Assembly (NCBI RefSeq): GCF_000002425.4
Contig: NC_037260.1
Span: 14,129,329-14,193,328 of the forward strand
Source: Physcomitrium patens
Taxonomy: Eukaryota; Streptophyta; Bryopsida; Funariales; Funariaceae
DNA: 64,000 nt
Direction of reading: 5' to 3'
The notes beneath the pieces are model-generated. The model ran no database searches, had not been told where the DNA came from, and was given only the letters and a program-made list of their open reading frames with translations. The position numbers and the translations under genes are program-made. Shown piece by piece: positions 37,270 to 49,579 of this stretch (position 1 is its first letter; the number at the start of each line of letters is the position of its first letter).

Positions 37270-37850
37270 TGATGAACGCCTACGAGGAAAGTTACACAGT
37301 CGGAAAGTAGCAACCGAAGGCAGAAGGAGGGGAAAAGCTCCTTTCTTGGTACAAAGACGACAGCGTAATCCAAATTTATACGTACTCCTATTCGTATATA
37401 TATGGTATAGCTCCTTGCTCGCGACCTGGTACGTTTTCCCTTTTTGGAATGATCCCGATGCATCCATCGGATTATAGCGATGAAGTTCCGCTTTTTGTGG
37501 ATGAAATTCCGTCGTCCATGGATCCACCCGAAAACGTAAATCGGAGGTGGAAAAAGTTTCATTTTAGTGGGACCCACTTTACACCAAGGTCGCAATTTTC
37601 AAAGCACTGCCTTTTTCCAAGCATTGTTGACAAAGGAATGCAAAGATCCTGCGTTATACTTTTTTTGCCAAATATGTAAGTTTCTGATTTTTAGGAAAAG
37701 AACATATATTTTTGTCATCGTCAACCACAAAAAGACCTATGAAAACACAAGCAAAAGGAAGCATACAATATGGACATGTGCGCGTTGTGGACACCAATTT
37801 TTAAATGTATGGTTTGTCACGTCGACTTGTTTCCACTAAATTCTAACCTG
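37270..37850. other. Upstream flank of ARR-B, no gene called
   Basis: Moderate GC. Several overlapping frames of 76-111 codons exist on both strands (for example plus 37449-37679). None has a recognisable domain, and their overlap on both strands argues for chance. Probably promoter DNA. Confidence 0.4.
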
Positions 37851-39501
37851 TGCACATGTTATTTTTAAATCTACAAGCTTTAATGTTACACACTAGACGA
37901 TAAGTCATAGCAATAAATGTTTTTTTTTTTATTAGATAATTGTTGCTATGTCTTATCTTGGATAGCGCTATATATATACATATTTCATATTTATAAATTT
38001 CCCCCACCTGCTGTTTGAAATACAAACAAAAAAATTGAAATACAATCAATACTTGATTGGGTGATCATAGATCTAACGAAGAAAAGGTCATTATTTGCAC
38101 AATAGGGCTATTTGTTACACTTTCATCCTACAGCCGGTGGAAAATTATTGAGGTCTAAATGAACGCATACAATAACAACAACTAAATCAAACTTCACATT
38201 CATTCATATTTCATCATCCGAATTCATCCATTACTAAAGCTACACCGCAGCTTCTGTTTATCGTCATACCTCCCCATGTACACACACGCATGTGAATAGG
38301 TACATTTTCAAACTAGTTCCCGAAACTCTCTTCACACGAGCCTCGCCACAGAGATTCCACGCATCCCGAAAAAGTAAAAGTAAAGCATAGACACTTCTGT
38401 CTTTATGGGCTCTACATGCACATCAACTCGATGTTCATTAGATTAAGCTTTTAGTTTTTTGTGCGTTTTTTTTTTTTTTTTTTTTTTTTTTTCAAACGGT
38501 ATCAATTTTTTCTTTCATGTGCGCATCCATGTGTAATTTATGTACGCGAGAGATATTTCGATTTGATGGATTTCCCTTAAAAAGTGGCATAATTGAATCA
38601 TATTATTTGTTGAATAGATATGGTATATCACTTCAATTTTGATTCTGTAACCAAAATTAATGTGGAGTATATGATAGGGCACCAAGATTCATTGTGATGA
38701 AATTAATTCTTTTGTTAGAATATGCATACTTTATTAGAATCTTGATGCCATCAACATACAATATTAATATTTCTTCTATAATATTTGATTTAAAATATTA
38801 TTTTAATAACATTTCTTTAAAATTAAGAATATAAATATTTTTTTAAATGGAAGTTAAAGGCCAATTTTCATTTATTCAAAATATAATAGTAATAATAATA
38901 ACTCTAACATGTATATTTGATTGAATTAGATCAAAGTTTGATATGCATACACAATAACTTAAATTTTTAAAATCAAATGATAATTATAAAAAAATATTCT
39001 TGTATTATTATTTACTTTAATATTATTATTAATACTTGGATTATTCTTCTAATATATATAAATATATTCTTAATAAGATATTTATAATACATTAGAATTA
39101 ACTTCTATAAAGATGAATGGTAGTCAATTTATAATAAAGACATGATTTTTTAAATCAATGACGCATTCTAGTATAAATTTTAGATGAATTAATCAATTTT
39201 GAATTCATAGATATTTACTAATATAATTAAAGCTCATCTAAATTGTAGTCAAATAGTCAATTTAAAAAATATAAATAAAATAAAAAATTATATTAATGAT
39301 TATTTATCTTATAAAAAAAAGTATATAAATCACAAGTATATAAACACAAGTATCTTATAAATACATATTAATTTGAATTATGATTGCAATTTGAAATAAA
39401 AAATATATAAATATTTATATATTTATTTATTCTTATAAAATAAAATAAAATAGTATATATATATAAATATTCAAAATTTTAAATATTAGAGTTAAAAAAT
39501 C

Positions 39502-39548
<47 letters not shown>

Positions 39549-39650
39549 TATTAAAATTTTTAAACATGGAATTTTTGGATAATATTTTACATATGATGCA
39601 AGTTCAAAGTATCTCAAGATATTTTAAAATATCACTTAATACTTTACCGA
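37851..39650. other. AT-rich intergenic DNA
   Basis: No gene seen. It contains a T27 tract at 38466-38492 and a (TA)n run at 39507-39546. Confidence 0.5.
38466..38492. repeat. T27 homopolymer
   Basis: Twenty-seven consecutive T on the right side of the gene island. Confidence 0.95.
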
Positions 39651-39655
39651 ATCAC

Positions 39656-39950
39656 CCTATCAAGAACAAGAACTTAAAGATGATATGTAAACAAGTGAGA
39701 AATGAATAAAAAAGAGATGACAAAAAAGAAATAAGAAAGTAAATATATTTTTTAAGAAAGTAGAATGGCCATTTTTAAAGAATGAGAAGCTTGAGATTGT
39801 TGAAACTAAATTAGAAACAAAAAATGTATTGATAAGACTTAGTGTAAGTCATCAAATTGACTCACTTATTATTTTAGAATGCTTTAAATCACGAAATATA
39901 GTAAGTAGTATAGAAATCCTTAGAGAAATAGAAAATTAGAATGTTAGTGG
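39656..39950 (-). mobile_element. A-family chromovirus fragment (LTR part and gag part)
   Basis: 39656-39845 resembles the start of the minus-oriented A LTR (ACTTAAAGATGATATG; GAAGCTTGAGATTGTTGAAACT). 39846-39950 resembles the A2 gag stretch near 16690-16790 (CATCAAATTGACTCACTTAT; TGCTTTAAATCA). A small decayed remnant. Confidence 0.55.
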
Positions 39951-40014
39951 TGGAAATGGAGTCTTAGTAAGTCTTAGAGGGAATTATCTTCACCGATTTA
40001 GTATTTTTATTCAT

Positions 40015-41020
40015 TGTTGAATAGTAAGGATTATTTATTAAGAACAATATTTATATTGGTCTTCTATCTATATGTGCTACTTATAAAAACTATAAATGTT
40101 AGTAGTTAGAATAAGCATGAGAAAGAACCCCATGTCATTTTAGTTATTGGTCTCAAAAATAGGATTTATAGTGGATTTAAATTGATTTTTATTATTATCA
40201 AAAATCACCGAGGTAGGAAAATATAGCCTTAAATGGATATTAGAATTATAGAAATATTATATAATTTTTTAGAATCTATTTAGAATTTTTTAGGAATTTT
40301 TAGAGTAATTTTTAAGATCTTGGTAAAAATGAGTTTTACCACTTTGAGAGCCTTTATGAAGAAATAGAACAAGATTTGGAGGCCACACAAGGTCTACGGG
40401 CTAATTGGGTGTTTTTGAACACCATGGTGAGGTCAAAATTGTAAAAATGTTGGTCCTTCTAATAGAAAATAGGAAGACCAATAGCTAGTGTAGTCCTTAT
40501 AGGAAGGGGAGTGTATAAGTCCCATATGGATTATAGCACCTTGAAGGTAGTTAGGAGGATAAGATTGAGACTTCGTGGCCTCTCTAAAACACCCATATAC
40601 ACTATATGTGAGCCTTGGTGAGGCTCAAACCCTTGATCTATAAGCAAGTTATCTTTGAAGTAAAATATTTTTACTTCACTTTTTAATTATTTACTTTATA
40701 TCTTTAAAACTTCATAACTTATTCATAGTAATTTGGATTTACATATTACTTACGTTATTGAAAAAATAATAAAATTAACTATCTAAAAATATACTTTTTA
40801 CTTTTTAGTTTTACTTTTTATTGGATGAAAATATAGTGAACAGACTGTGATTTAGTTTTAGGTGTTGTAATTGCTTCAAGTCATTTATTTTAATTGCTTT
40901 GTGGTTGTTATTCTTTTTTTCTTGTTATTTTATTATTTCATTTCATACCATCAATTACAAGTAACTCTTATTTGAGGCCATTTTGTAACTTGGGTTGAAG
41001 AGTGAAAATTTACACCCTCA
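40015..41020 (+). repeat. Probable 5' or solo LTR of another gypsy element
   Basis: The right edge is supported by a terminal CA followed, three bases on, by a tRNA-Asp-like primer site. The left edge is uncertain and no partner LTR lies in the window. Confidence 0.35.
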
Positions 41021-41023
41021 TTT

Positions 41024-41042
41024 TGGTGCATTTGCCGGGAGA
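41024..41042 (+). other. tRNA-Asp-like primer-binding site
   Basis: TGGTGCATTTGCCGGGAGA, close to the TGGCGCCGTTGCCGGGGA primer site of many plant gypsy elements. Confidence 0.45.
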
Positions 41043-41243
41043 TGGTGCTTCTAATAGGTGTGTATGAATGTGAAGTTGCTTGTTGTAATGGATTGTGCCT
41101 AATTTTATTGAGTGAATAATTCAAATAGCTCTTCATCATTGGTAAGTATTCTACATCTCTTCCTTATTATTGAAAACAAAGCATTTCTATTTCTTACTTT
41201 AGAAGATAGTAAAATTTGTATTGTTGAGTAGATTATTGATTTA

Positions 41244-41790
41244 CTCTCGAGTTTTCATCAATTTGTTTTTACATGTTGTGTGTTTCAACTTCAAACTTTT
41301 TGAAGTTTTGTATCTTGATGTGAGATTTCTAAAAAATTATCACATGTTTGAATTGGACTAAAATTTAGTTTTTAATAGATTTTTGATTAGGAAGGGGTTC
41401 ACTACCTTGGCAGTTTTATATACTCCAAGTTGCTCTCAGATTTTCATCAATTAGTTTTAATGTATTGCATATTTGATAGAGAAACTTTTGGAGGTTTTGT
41501 ATCTTGATAATAGCTTTTTAAAAAGTTATTGCATGTTTAAATTGAAATTGATGCGATTTATAATGAGTTTTAGACTAGAAAGGGGTTTACTGCCTTAGCA
41601 GTTTCATATATCTCATGTTTAGAAAGGCATTTCTTGGTGCCTGGTGACAATTCAATATTGAAAATTTTTGAGTACAAGAATCTTTGAGTTGAGATTTTAT
41701 TGGTGTAAAGTTTGGTGCCATTGAATCAAAATTAAAATTGTGGCGATTTTTGGAGTGGAGAGGGGTTGCTGCCTTAAGCGGAATACGATT
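41244..41790 (+). repeat. Tandem repeat of about 180-189 bp, three diverged units
   Basis: Units share CTCTC-G/A-ATTTTCATCAAT starts (41244 and 41433), a TTTTGTATCTTGAT phrase, and an AAGGGGTT-AC-GCCTT-GCAG phrase near 41392, 41580 and 41760. It lies downstream of the primer-like site, so it may be an element's leader. Confidence 0.65.
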
Positions 41791-41820
41791 AAGATAAGTG
41801 ATTTCTATCTTCTCACTCAT

Positions 41821-42560
41821 TTACATTATTGATTTTATGTTATACTTGTAATATTTTTTTTAAAAAAATTTTGTATAATAAAATTTTTGTATTATAAAAT
41901 TGTCTCATTAATTGTTATAATTTAAGAAAATTATATTAAAATTAAAGAAGGTAATGAATGAAACAATTTTATAAAAATTTAATTTATTAAAATTTTAATT
42001 TTATATTTAATTTTAATACATGTTATACTTGTAAACTTTATTTAATAGTATGTTTGTAAATGTTTACAAGAATAATGTTAAAAAATTACCATTTTAAGAC
42101 AAAGAAATATAGTTAAATAAATAAATTTATTTGTTTAATTGTAATACATGTTATAATTTAATATAATATTAATTTATCATTAAAATTACTATTTTATTAC
42201 ATGTTATACTTATAAAATTTGTGTTTTATTTTTATTTTTTACTTTTAATTTACTTTTAATTTTAATTTTTAATTTTGTTTTTTTATTTCTATTCTATTTT
42301 ACTTTGACTTTTATTTTGACTTTTACTTATCTTTTTTTGTTTGCTTTCTTTGTTTAATTCTTAATTTTATTTTTATTTACTAATATTATTATTTTTAATT
42401 ATTTATTTATTTTATTTTTTAGTTTTATTTCTTATTTTTTTTTATTTTTTTACATGCATGATAGTTTTATGTATTGAAGTAAGTTAATATATTTTTCATT
42501 TATTCATTAATTTATTTCTTTGAAATATTATTGTTTTTAAATGTAAATAGAATTTGAGTA
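41821..42560. other. AT-rich, T-run-rich spacer
   Basis: Low-complexity TTTTA/TTTAA sequence (about 42200-42440). No gene or element recognised. Confidence 0.45.
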
Positions 42561-42757
42561 GTTAAATGTTAGTATTAGCATTATTTGGTTATTCTCTTTG
42601 CGTGGTTGTCACTTCCAAGCTTAAAGGGTGGAACTCATCTCCAAGGTTCATCATTCATCCTCCTTGTAATTTTTCTAGTTGAGGATTTTTTTTCTAGTGG
42701 TAGGGAGAGTTAATCACTCCTTCCACTCCTCGTATTCCTTCTATTCTTAGAAAGTAG

Positions 42758-42918
42758 TATAAAAGAAACTCAACACGAACCTCAAGAGATTTCTTCATCA
42801 ATAAAAGAAGAAGAGATAGGTAGAAAAATTAGCTAGAAGGAATTTGGAAAAAATAAGGAAAAAAGAAGAAAAGAAGAAAAGAGAAGACCAACAAGTTCAA
42901 ATCATAATCTAAGGTGAG
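42758..42918 (+). promoter_or_regulatory. TATA box with downstream purine-rich leader and splice-donor-like site
   Basis: TATAAAAG at 42758-42765 is followed by an A/G-rich stretch (GAAGAAGAGATAGG) and AAG|GTGAGTA at 42911-42920. That layout resembles a promoter, a non-coding first exon and a donor. It may be an LTR promoter or a host gene start cut off by A4. No coding exon was found downstream. Confidence 0.3.
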
Positions 42919-43299
42919 TATCTTTTCAACAAACTTTATTGAATTTAAATTTATTTTGTTAAAACAGATTGTGGTTGAAGCAAAGGAATACAAAAAAAAT
43001 GAAGGAAAGTATTAATAGCTTACAACCAAGTAAGTCCTTGAATCTTTTCAATTATTCTTTCTTTGAAATTTTAGAAAATTTCTTGAATATAAGGAACAGG
43101 AGCTAGGAATTGGAGGGTAGATGCAAGAAAAGTAAGTCTCCAATCTCTCCTATAGATGTATATGGGAGAAAGTAGATAAAATCTTTAATCCATTATCTTT
43201 ATGCCTTAAATCCTTATTTAGAATATTTAGATCGAGATTAGCCAGGAAAAAAGTCATATATTTTAGAAGTTTGTTCTGAAGTCACATGTTGGCTAGAGA

Positions 43300-43866
43300 T
43301 GCAACTATGTATCAAGGACATGAACTACAAGTTGATGCATAAACCAATGAAATCCATGTCAAAGAAAGAGTGAAAAAATAAAAATAAGGAAGTACATATA
43401 TTAAAAAAAATTGGAAAGGCTTATTACCAAAAGACAAGAAAACTTGAGACTCTTGAAACTAGAGTAGAAGCAAAAAAGGAATTGACAAGAGTGAAGAGGG
43501 CTTCACTCTTGCCTCTATATATACTATCTAACTAGGGACTACATGACAATGTTCTATAGGACTTCCAATATGTGTTGACTTTGTACAACACATGCCTTAA
43601 CTTGCAAAGCAAGTTTTTTTATATGTAGGCCACATAGCTAGCTTGGTCTTCAAGCTAACAATATGTGTCATACATGGCCAACTTGTTGACCACGTTTTTA
43701 ATCCAAAAAATCAATTAAAGACACCTATAAAGTCAAAGCAGTATCTATAAAGCTTCTAAGAAGCTTTCATAGAAGATATTATAGAATTAACTTCTTTTAC
43801 ATACTTCTAGTTACTTCTACCTATTTATACAAGTAATTATTGGCTTACATGCATATGTCCGTGATA
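43300..43866 (-). repeat. 3' LTR of A4
   Basis: Matches 57041-57543 closely (shared TATCAAGGACATGAACTA; GGCTTACATGCATATGTCC). Left edge approximate. Confidence 0.8.
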
Positions 43867-43907
43867 TTACCCCATCTTCTAGAAACGAGTTCCATAAGGA
43901 GCAATCA

Positions 43908-44340
43908 TCATATATTGAAGAAATTTATGATGCAAAAAACTGTATTTGTCACATACTCTGATCTTTGTTCTCTTCGAAGATGGTTGATAGGGCCTCTCAA
44001 CCATCGATAGTGTTCCATATTAGGGCGAGAAGACCACCATGTTATGTAATTATTGTTGAGGCCTTCATAACTTTCTTCAAATAAAATATTTGAAACATTG
44101 TCAAAAGTTGTTTCTACCTTTAATAAAATTACCAAACATCGGGAGTCTCTTCTTAAGTCATAATACCAAATGCATTGTATCTCACCATCTATTTGAAGAA
44201 AAATATGTTATTCTTGAGGATCTTCATCTCGATTGGATTGTCTTGAACGTTGTGACAATCATAATGTCTCGTCTGACAGGTCAGCAAATAAAGGCTGTTC
44301 AGTCAAATCTGCTAGCTATTGATTCTCCATCTCCTTAGTG
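43908..44340 (-). other. Conserved segment downstream of the A4 chromodomain
   Basis: Best-preserved copy of the extra segment. Peptides include FDNVSNILFEESYEGLNN, ITWWSSRPNMEHYRW and LRGPINHLRREQRSEYV. Equivalents lie at 12180-12640 and in A3. Its domain family is not recognised. Confidence 0.55.
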
Positions 44341-44564
44341 TCATAACTATAAGAAGCTACAAACAAGGATTGAAAGTAGAATGTTATCTTTCCTAGATCT
44401 TGTTGCTTTTATAAGAAAGATTTTTATCTTAATTTTGATAGATGTCATCAATAAAAAGCCTCCATCGCCTTTATTGCATTTACAAGATTCTTTATTGGCT
44501 TCCATGTGTATTCACTAATATCATATCCACGCCAATGGACAGGATATTCTAATTTATTTTGGCG

Positions 44565-44966
44565 TCACCTTGAATCTAGGACTTTTTTTACTTTGAACTC
44601 TTCATTATTATCTACTTCCATAGGAGGAGGTAGAACTTGTCTTCTTTTTGATATGTCTACTATCTTGTATAGTTTCAGAAGAGATACGTGAAATATTAGT
44701 TGGATTTTAATTGACTCTGATAGGTATAAATGATATGTAACTGGATTGATTTGTACGGAAATAGGAAATGGTCCAAGTCTATGATAGTCCAACTTGTCAT
44801 AAGGATAAGTGGTCTTGATATTGCAATGAAGTAACCATACCTTGTCTCCAATGTGGAATGGTAGTTGTTCATTTCAATAGACATCCGCATTGATCTTTTG
44901 TTGTTTTTGAGCTTCTTTTAACTACGGCTTCATTCTTTAATATGTATTAGATTATATACTTCTCGT
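44565..44966 (-). pseudogene. A4 integrase C-terminus and chromodomain start (fossil)
   Basis: The frame on the minus strand includes LDYHRLGPFPISVQINPVTY and FHVSLLKLYK, typical of the gypsy integrase C-terminal GPY/F module. EFKVKKVLDSR follows, typical of a chromodomain start. This supports the chromovirus call. Confidence 0.8.
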
Positions 44967-46232
44967 TGTCATGATGTAATATGACTATATAGTGAAATTA
45001 TAATCAAAATTGAATTTCTAGTTAAAATCTAATTATCTTAGTTTAATTATAATTTGAAGTATCTAAACATGGCTTTTATAAAAGCCTCTTAGATTATTTT
45101 CTTATCTTAATGATTAATAGGTTGAAGGTTAGTTAGTAATTTTACCTTCTAGATTGTAGAGACTTTTCTACTACCATAGAAAGACCATAAATTCATGAAA
45201 TCATGTTAGAAGAGGTAAAAAATCCTTAGGATAGGATAGATTGATACCCGGGGGTCGACCGTTTGTGAGACAAGGTCGAAATCACACCTTTGGCCACTAA
45301 AAAGACAACCTAGGGCAAAATAGGGTTTTATTTGAAGATCAAAGATTAAGATTTGAAAGCTAGCTTGAAGTCCTTTCTAGAAACATAAGAATTGTTTCAA
45401 GAGGGTTTTGGAGGACTTAGCAATTGTTATTCAAAGTCAAGGTTTGTATCAGTGATTTGGGTTTTATATAATATAATTAGGGCTAGCAATTTTGGCTTAT
45501 TCGTGCAATTGGAATGACATCTATAATTAAAAATTTGATATTATTTGGATTATTGAGTGTATTAAGTGTATACAAAATTTTGTAATAATCTAACAGTGTG
45601 GTTTAGAGATAACTAGTTTTTACCACAAGAGGGTTTCAGAAGGTGGCAGTTTGAGGTTGGGTAGGGTTTCTATGATATTTGAAGATCTATTAATCAGATT
45701 AAGGTGAAAATTGGCATGATATTGGAGAACTTAGAGATCAAGCTACACACCAATTTTGAAATAAAATTAATAGTTGGAGAAGGAAAAATAATTACTAGGA
45801 TTTTTGCTTCACTTTTCAAGTTGGCGGTTGGGTGACATTGGTGCAAGTTTTGGAAGTTTTTTCACAATTTATAAGTTGGATTGGGCTAAAAATTCTTAAG
45901 CATTTAGAAGACTTGCATTGACAATCGCATGCAAATTTCCACATCAAGTGGATGGTCGGATTAGATGTTACAGCTTATTAAAGCTCATTGATCTGGATTT
46001 ACAAGAAAAATCTAAATTGCTTAAACATAAAAGTAACAAGGTAATTGGGATTAATGTATGGTTAAGACTACTAAGAAGAGAGTTTTAAGCACTTTTGAAT
46101 TGAAATTCAGATTATATTCTTTTCTCATGGATGAAACCTATTAGGATTTCTTAGCTACTTGTAAAACATAATCTCACCTTCTACAGCTAAGTGTTCGGTG
46201 CATTCTTGAGAAAAACAACACGTAATATGACA
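44967..46232 (+). repeat. 5' LTR of element E
   Basis: 1266 bp, nearly colinear with 53594-54865. It includes a GC-rich CCCGGGGGTCGACC phrase present in both copies. Confidence 0.9.
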
Positions 46233-46439
46233 TAAGTGGTGAATCTGACGTGAAATTTGGGAGTAGAAGGTATTGGATTGTATTTGTGGTTATTTGAAAT
46301 TGATGGCATAAGAAGGCAAGAAGGTTGAATTTGGACTTTTTGATGGAGCTTTGGGTGGAGCTTCAAGTGGATCTTCAAGCATAACTTCAAGTGGAATTTC
46401 TACAATTGAACAAGGTATGTACCTTGACCCAAACACTGC

Positions 46440-47016
46440 AAAATTTTTTCAAGCATTTACATTATTTATGCAACAACAATAGGGCGATGTTCACAAAGAG
46501 GCTTTGGCAACCAAAGCATTGTAAGCACTGATTAACAAGGTTGATTAATTTGATGGGAGGGATATTTCCAAATATTTAAGATGTTATGTATGGAAAATAG
46601 AATTGAATCGCATTTCTGAGAAGGAGATGATTCAATTATTTGAGTTTGCTACGATATCAGAGATAAGAGAGCATATAAGGTCTATTATGGGATAATTTAG
46701 AAGTTAATGGGAGGTATTTTCACATGCATTGAAGGATGAGTATTTTTTTGGAGGATACTGATGGAGTTACCAAGAAATCACTCTTGGAATGGATTGAGCG
46801 ACCTAACAAAAATTTGCAAGCTACAGAATTATTAAGAGAATTAGAAAGGTAATTTTTTTGATTATAAAAAATAAAAAAAGTTAAGATTGGAACCAAACAA
46901 GGTTGAATTGTTTCTTCAAGCTGCTAATGAAGAATTACAAGAGGAGTTAGAAGTTCTTCTTGAAGATAAGGAAGAAGAGTAAGGATTGACAACAAAGTGG
47001 AGAGCTGTTGAAGACA
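46440..47016 (+). pseudogene. E gag, capsid part (fossil)
   Basis: Shares wording with the gag of element C (KKSLLEWIERPNKNLQATEL here, KRVFLDWVEQQPGKNM there), so E and C are related. Interrupted by B3. Confidence 0.65.
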
Positions 47017-48333
47017 TTGTCGTATGGTGAGATTTACTATCTGGGAATACACTAGGTATCTAGCTATAGAGAGTGTAGCTTAAACCTTTATATTAATCTT
47101 GTCTTAGCTTCAAAAACTCTTTTATTTTGCATAAAACTCAAAATATAACAAAATTCTTTCAAAACATATTTTTCTTGCAAAGGATTTAGTTGTCTTGAAC
47201 TTTAAAAATTCATATCTCTTGATCTAACCATTTAGTTTGTCTCAAATTTATAGAATAGGTAGAATTTATCCTTAACTTTTAACACAAAGAAAATACACCA
47301 CAAATTCACTTCCAATCTTTTGGCATCTAAGAAATCCTAGCAGATGCTCCAAAACCCTAATTTACTAGCACTTGAGCACTATTTTCTTAATATTTCAAGA
47401 ACCCAATACTCAAATGTCATAAAACTTATGTACAAAGTTTGTTAACATAAAATTATATATTACTTGAAATTTGAGCCAAAAATTTGTCAAATTGCTCAAG
47501 GTATAGCTCAAGTCACAACCACTAGTAAATCAAGTCACTTACTACCCTAAGATTGCATGTACTTCTTTCAAAATCTAATAACTCCTTCATCTCAATTTGG
47601 AATTTAGCAAATAGTATGTGATAAGTGTAGCCGCAAAAGTGCTCTCTCCAGTCGTAATTGCAGATCCTCAATTGCTATGTGTAAGTATGCATTATGCTAA
47701 ACAGAGTGACAGTAGCTCCTAAATCAATACCTTAACTTTGAGCGCCTATATCTCCTTTATATAAATTCCAAACCGTACAAAACTTGCACCAGAATCATAA
47801 CCAAAAACCTAAAATTGCTGATTCTAGCTTTCAAAGCTCGAATGGTCCCAAGAAACTAATCCTAATTCCTAATATGGCCACGGGTAGCCTCCTCAAAGAC
47901 CATTGGTCATGATTTTTGACCAATAGGAATGGAGTTTTTCATCATTCATCTATATTGGTGCCCTAATTACTCCTTTTTCTACCAAAATCCTTCTTCAATC
48001 CTTTTTTTTATAAGATTTACATAATTTATGCTCTAAACACCAAATAAAAGAACCAAAATAAGTTTTCAAAGGTCACTAATGTCTAACAAAGGTGATTCTA
48101 AATATTTAGAAGTTACTATCAACCAAAATCAATCTTAAAAGCTACTATCAAAAATAAATTAAAGTTATAAAAATTCTATAGTAATCTTTTTAATCAACCT
48201 CTTCTCAAAGTAATAATCTAATTATATTCTACAATTAACTAAAATCTATTAACATGGCTCTACCATATTATTTAGTAAATTATATATTAAATACATAATT
48301 ATATTATTTTCACATAATAGCCAAACCAAAACA
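47017..48333 (-). mobile_element. Solo LTR B3 (B-like, minus orientation) inside E gag
   Basis: On the minus strand it carries phrases shared with B4 (TTCCTATTGGTC; GAGGAGGCTACC; AAGGAGATATAGG; CTACTGTCACTCT). GACA flanks both sides (47013-47016 and 48335-48338). E gag sequence continues on the right. It postdates E. Confidence 0.7.
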
Positions 48334-48513
48334 TGACAACGCTATTAAACTACTTGCAAAAAAAAAAAGAGAAAGGATAGATTTAGTACTTGAAGAGTGG
48401 TATAAGTACCAAAGACCCCAATGCCTATTACAAGTTTGACTGTTCCTATTGTTTAACCTCCATTAGCTACATCAAAAAAAGAAGATATGGGACTTGAAGA
48501 GATTGTATAAGGA

Positions 48514-48930
48514 ATGCGAGATCTTCAAATCAAACTTACAAGGCTTGAAGAAAAGACTTCTACAATAAGTTCAAAAATTACTTTTAAACAAAAGTATGTG
48601 CAAAGATGTATTTGGTGTGATGATGATTTTCATTCTCGAAAAGATTGTGATAAATTTAATGAGATGGTTCAACACGGCATTGTTTATTGGAAAGATGGAA
48701 AGATTATATTGAAAGATACTAGTGATCTTTTTCAAATCAACTTTGGTAAAGGAGGCATGAAAGCATTAGTTAAAGATTATTTGGCAATACATAGAATTGC
48801 AGCAATAGAAGCTATAAGTTATGGAACTAGGTTGGATAATGATGGCAAACAAAATTTTGTTGAAAATATTCAATCAAGTGGACTTTGGTCTTCTGCTATT
48901 TCTAATATACAAAAAGAGAAGATGCCATAG
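48514..48930 (+). pseudogene. E gag zinc-knuckle region (fossil)
   Basis: A longer surviving frame: a coiled-coil-like start (LQIKLTRLEEKT), then QRCIWCDDDFHSRKDCDKF, which fits a C-X2-C-X4-H-X4-C knuckle. The peptide after it has a counterpart in element C (FRRGGMKKLMEEKL there, FGKGGMKALVKDYL here). Confidence 0.75.
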
Positions 48931-49579
48931 GAAGCTTTATTGAGAACTGCTGCAATAATTCATGGTACTATGGATTAGGAGGATCTTGTAGAAGCTTTGT
49001 CAGTACATGCATATATTGTTAAAAGCCAACATGAAGCTTTAATGGAAGAAAAGAGGAGAGGAAATTTTGATGATTCAAGAGAAAGAAATTCTTCTAAAAG
49101 GCAAACTTGAGGAAATAAGGCTCGTGCATTGGCTTCACAAGAATTGCCCACAAAGGATACTTCAACAATATTGGAAGAAAAAACATAGGAGATGAAAGAT
49201 AAAGATAAATTGACAACTTATAAACTACTCTTTGATATTGAAGCAACAACAGATTTAAAGAGAGTGCTTGAGGAACGTGTGTTCAATACTAAGGTTGAGT
49301 TTACATTGAAAGAAATTTTAAAAATTGCCAAGGAAGAATTCCATGATGTCATTATTGACAATATTAAATGAAAGAGGTAATTAATGGAAGAAGTTGGATT
49401 AAATCATGCTATTGATGCACACATATATGAAGGTGAAGAAGATATATTCAATAATTATTACAAACAATCAACAAGTGAAGGGAGGAGTCATAATCAAAGA
49501 ATACGTTTAGATGATTAAGATAATAAAGATAGAGAGGTTTCAAGTCATTATACTTGAAAGCATTGGGCTAGAGTAACTA

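Noticed and set aside
37241-37839. Small plus- or minus-strand gene upstream of ARR-B
   Set aside because: Several frames of similar length overlap on both strands, none with a domain or clear start context; more likely promoter DNA.
44090-44338. 82-codon plus-strand frame
   Set aside because: It is the reverse side of the conserved A4 segment; the minus strand carries the peptides shared with A1 and A3.
45247-45260. CCCGGGGGTCGACC looks like a cloning polylinker (SmaI and SalI sites)
   Set aside because: The same phrase lies at the matching place in the other LTR of element E (near 53875-53888), so it is native to the element.
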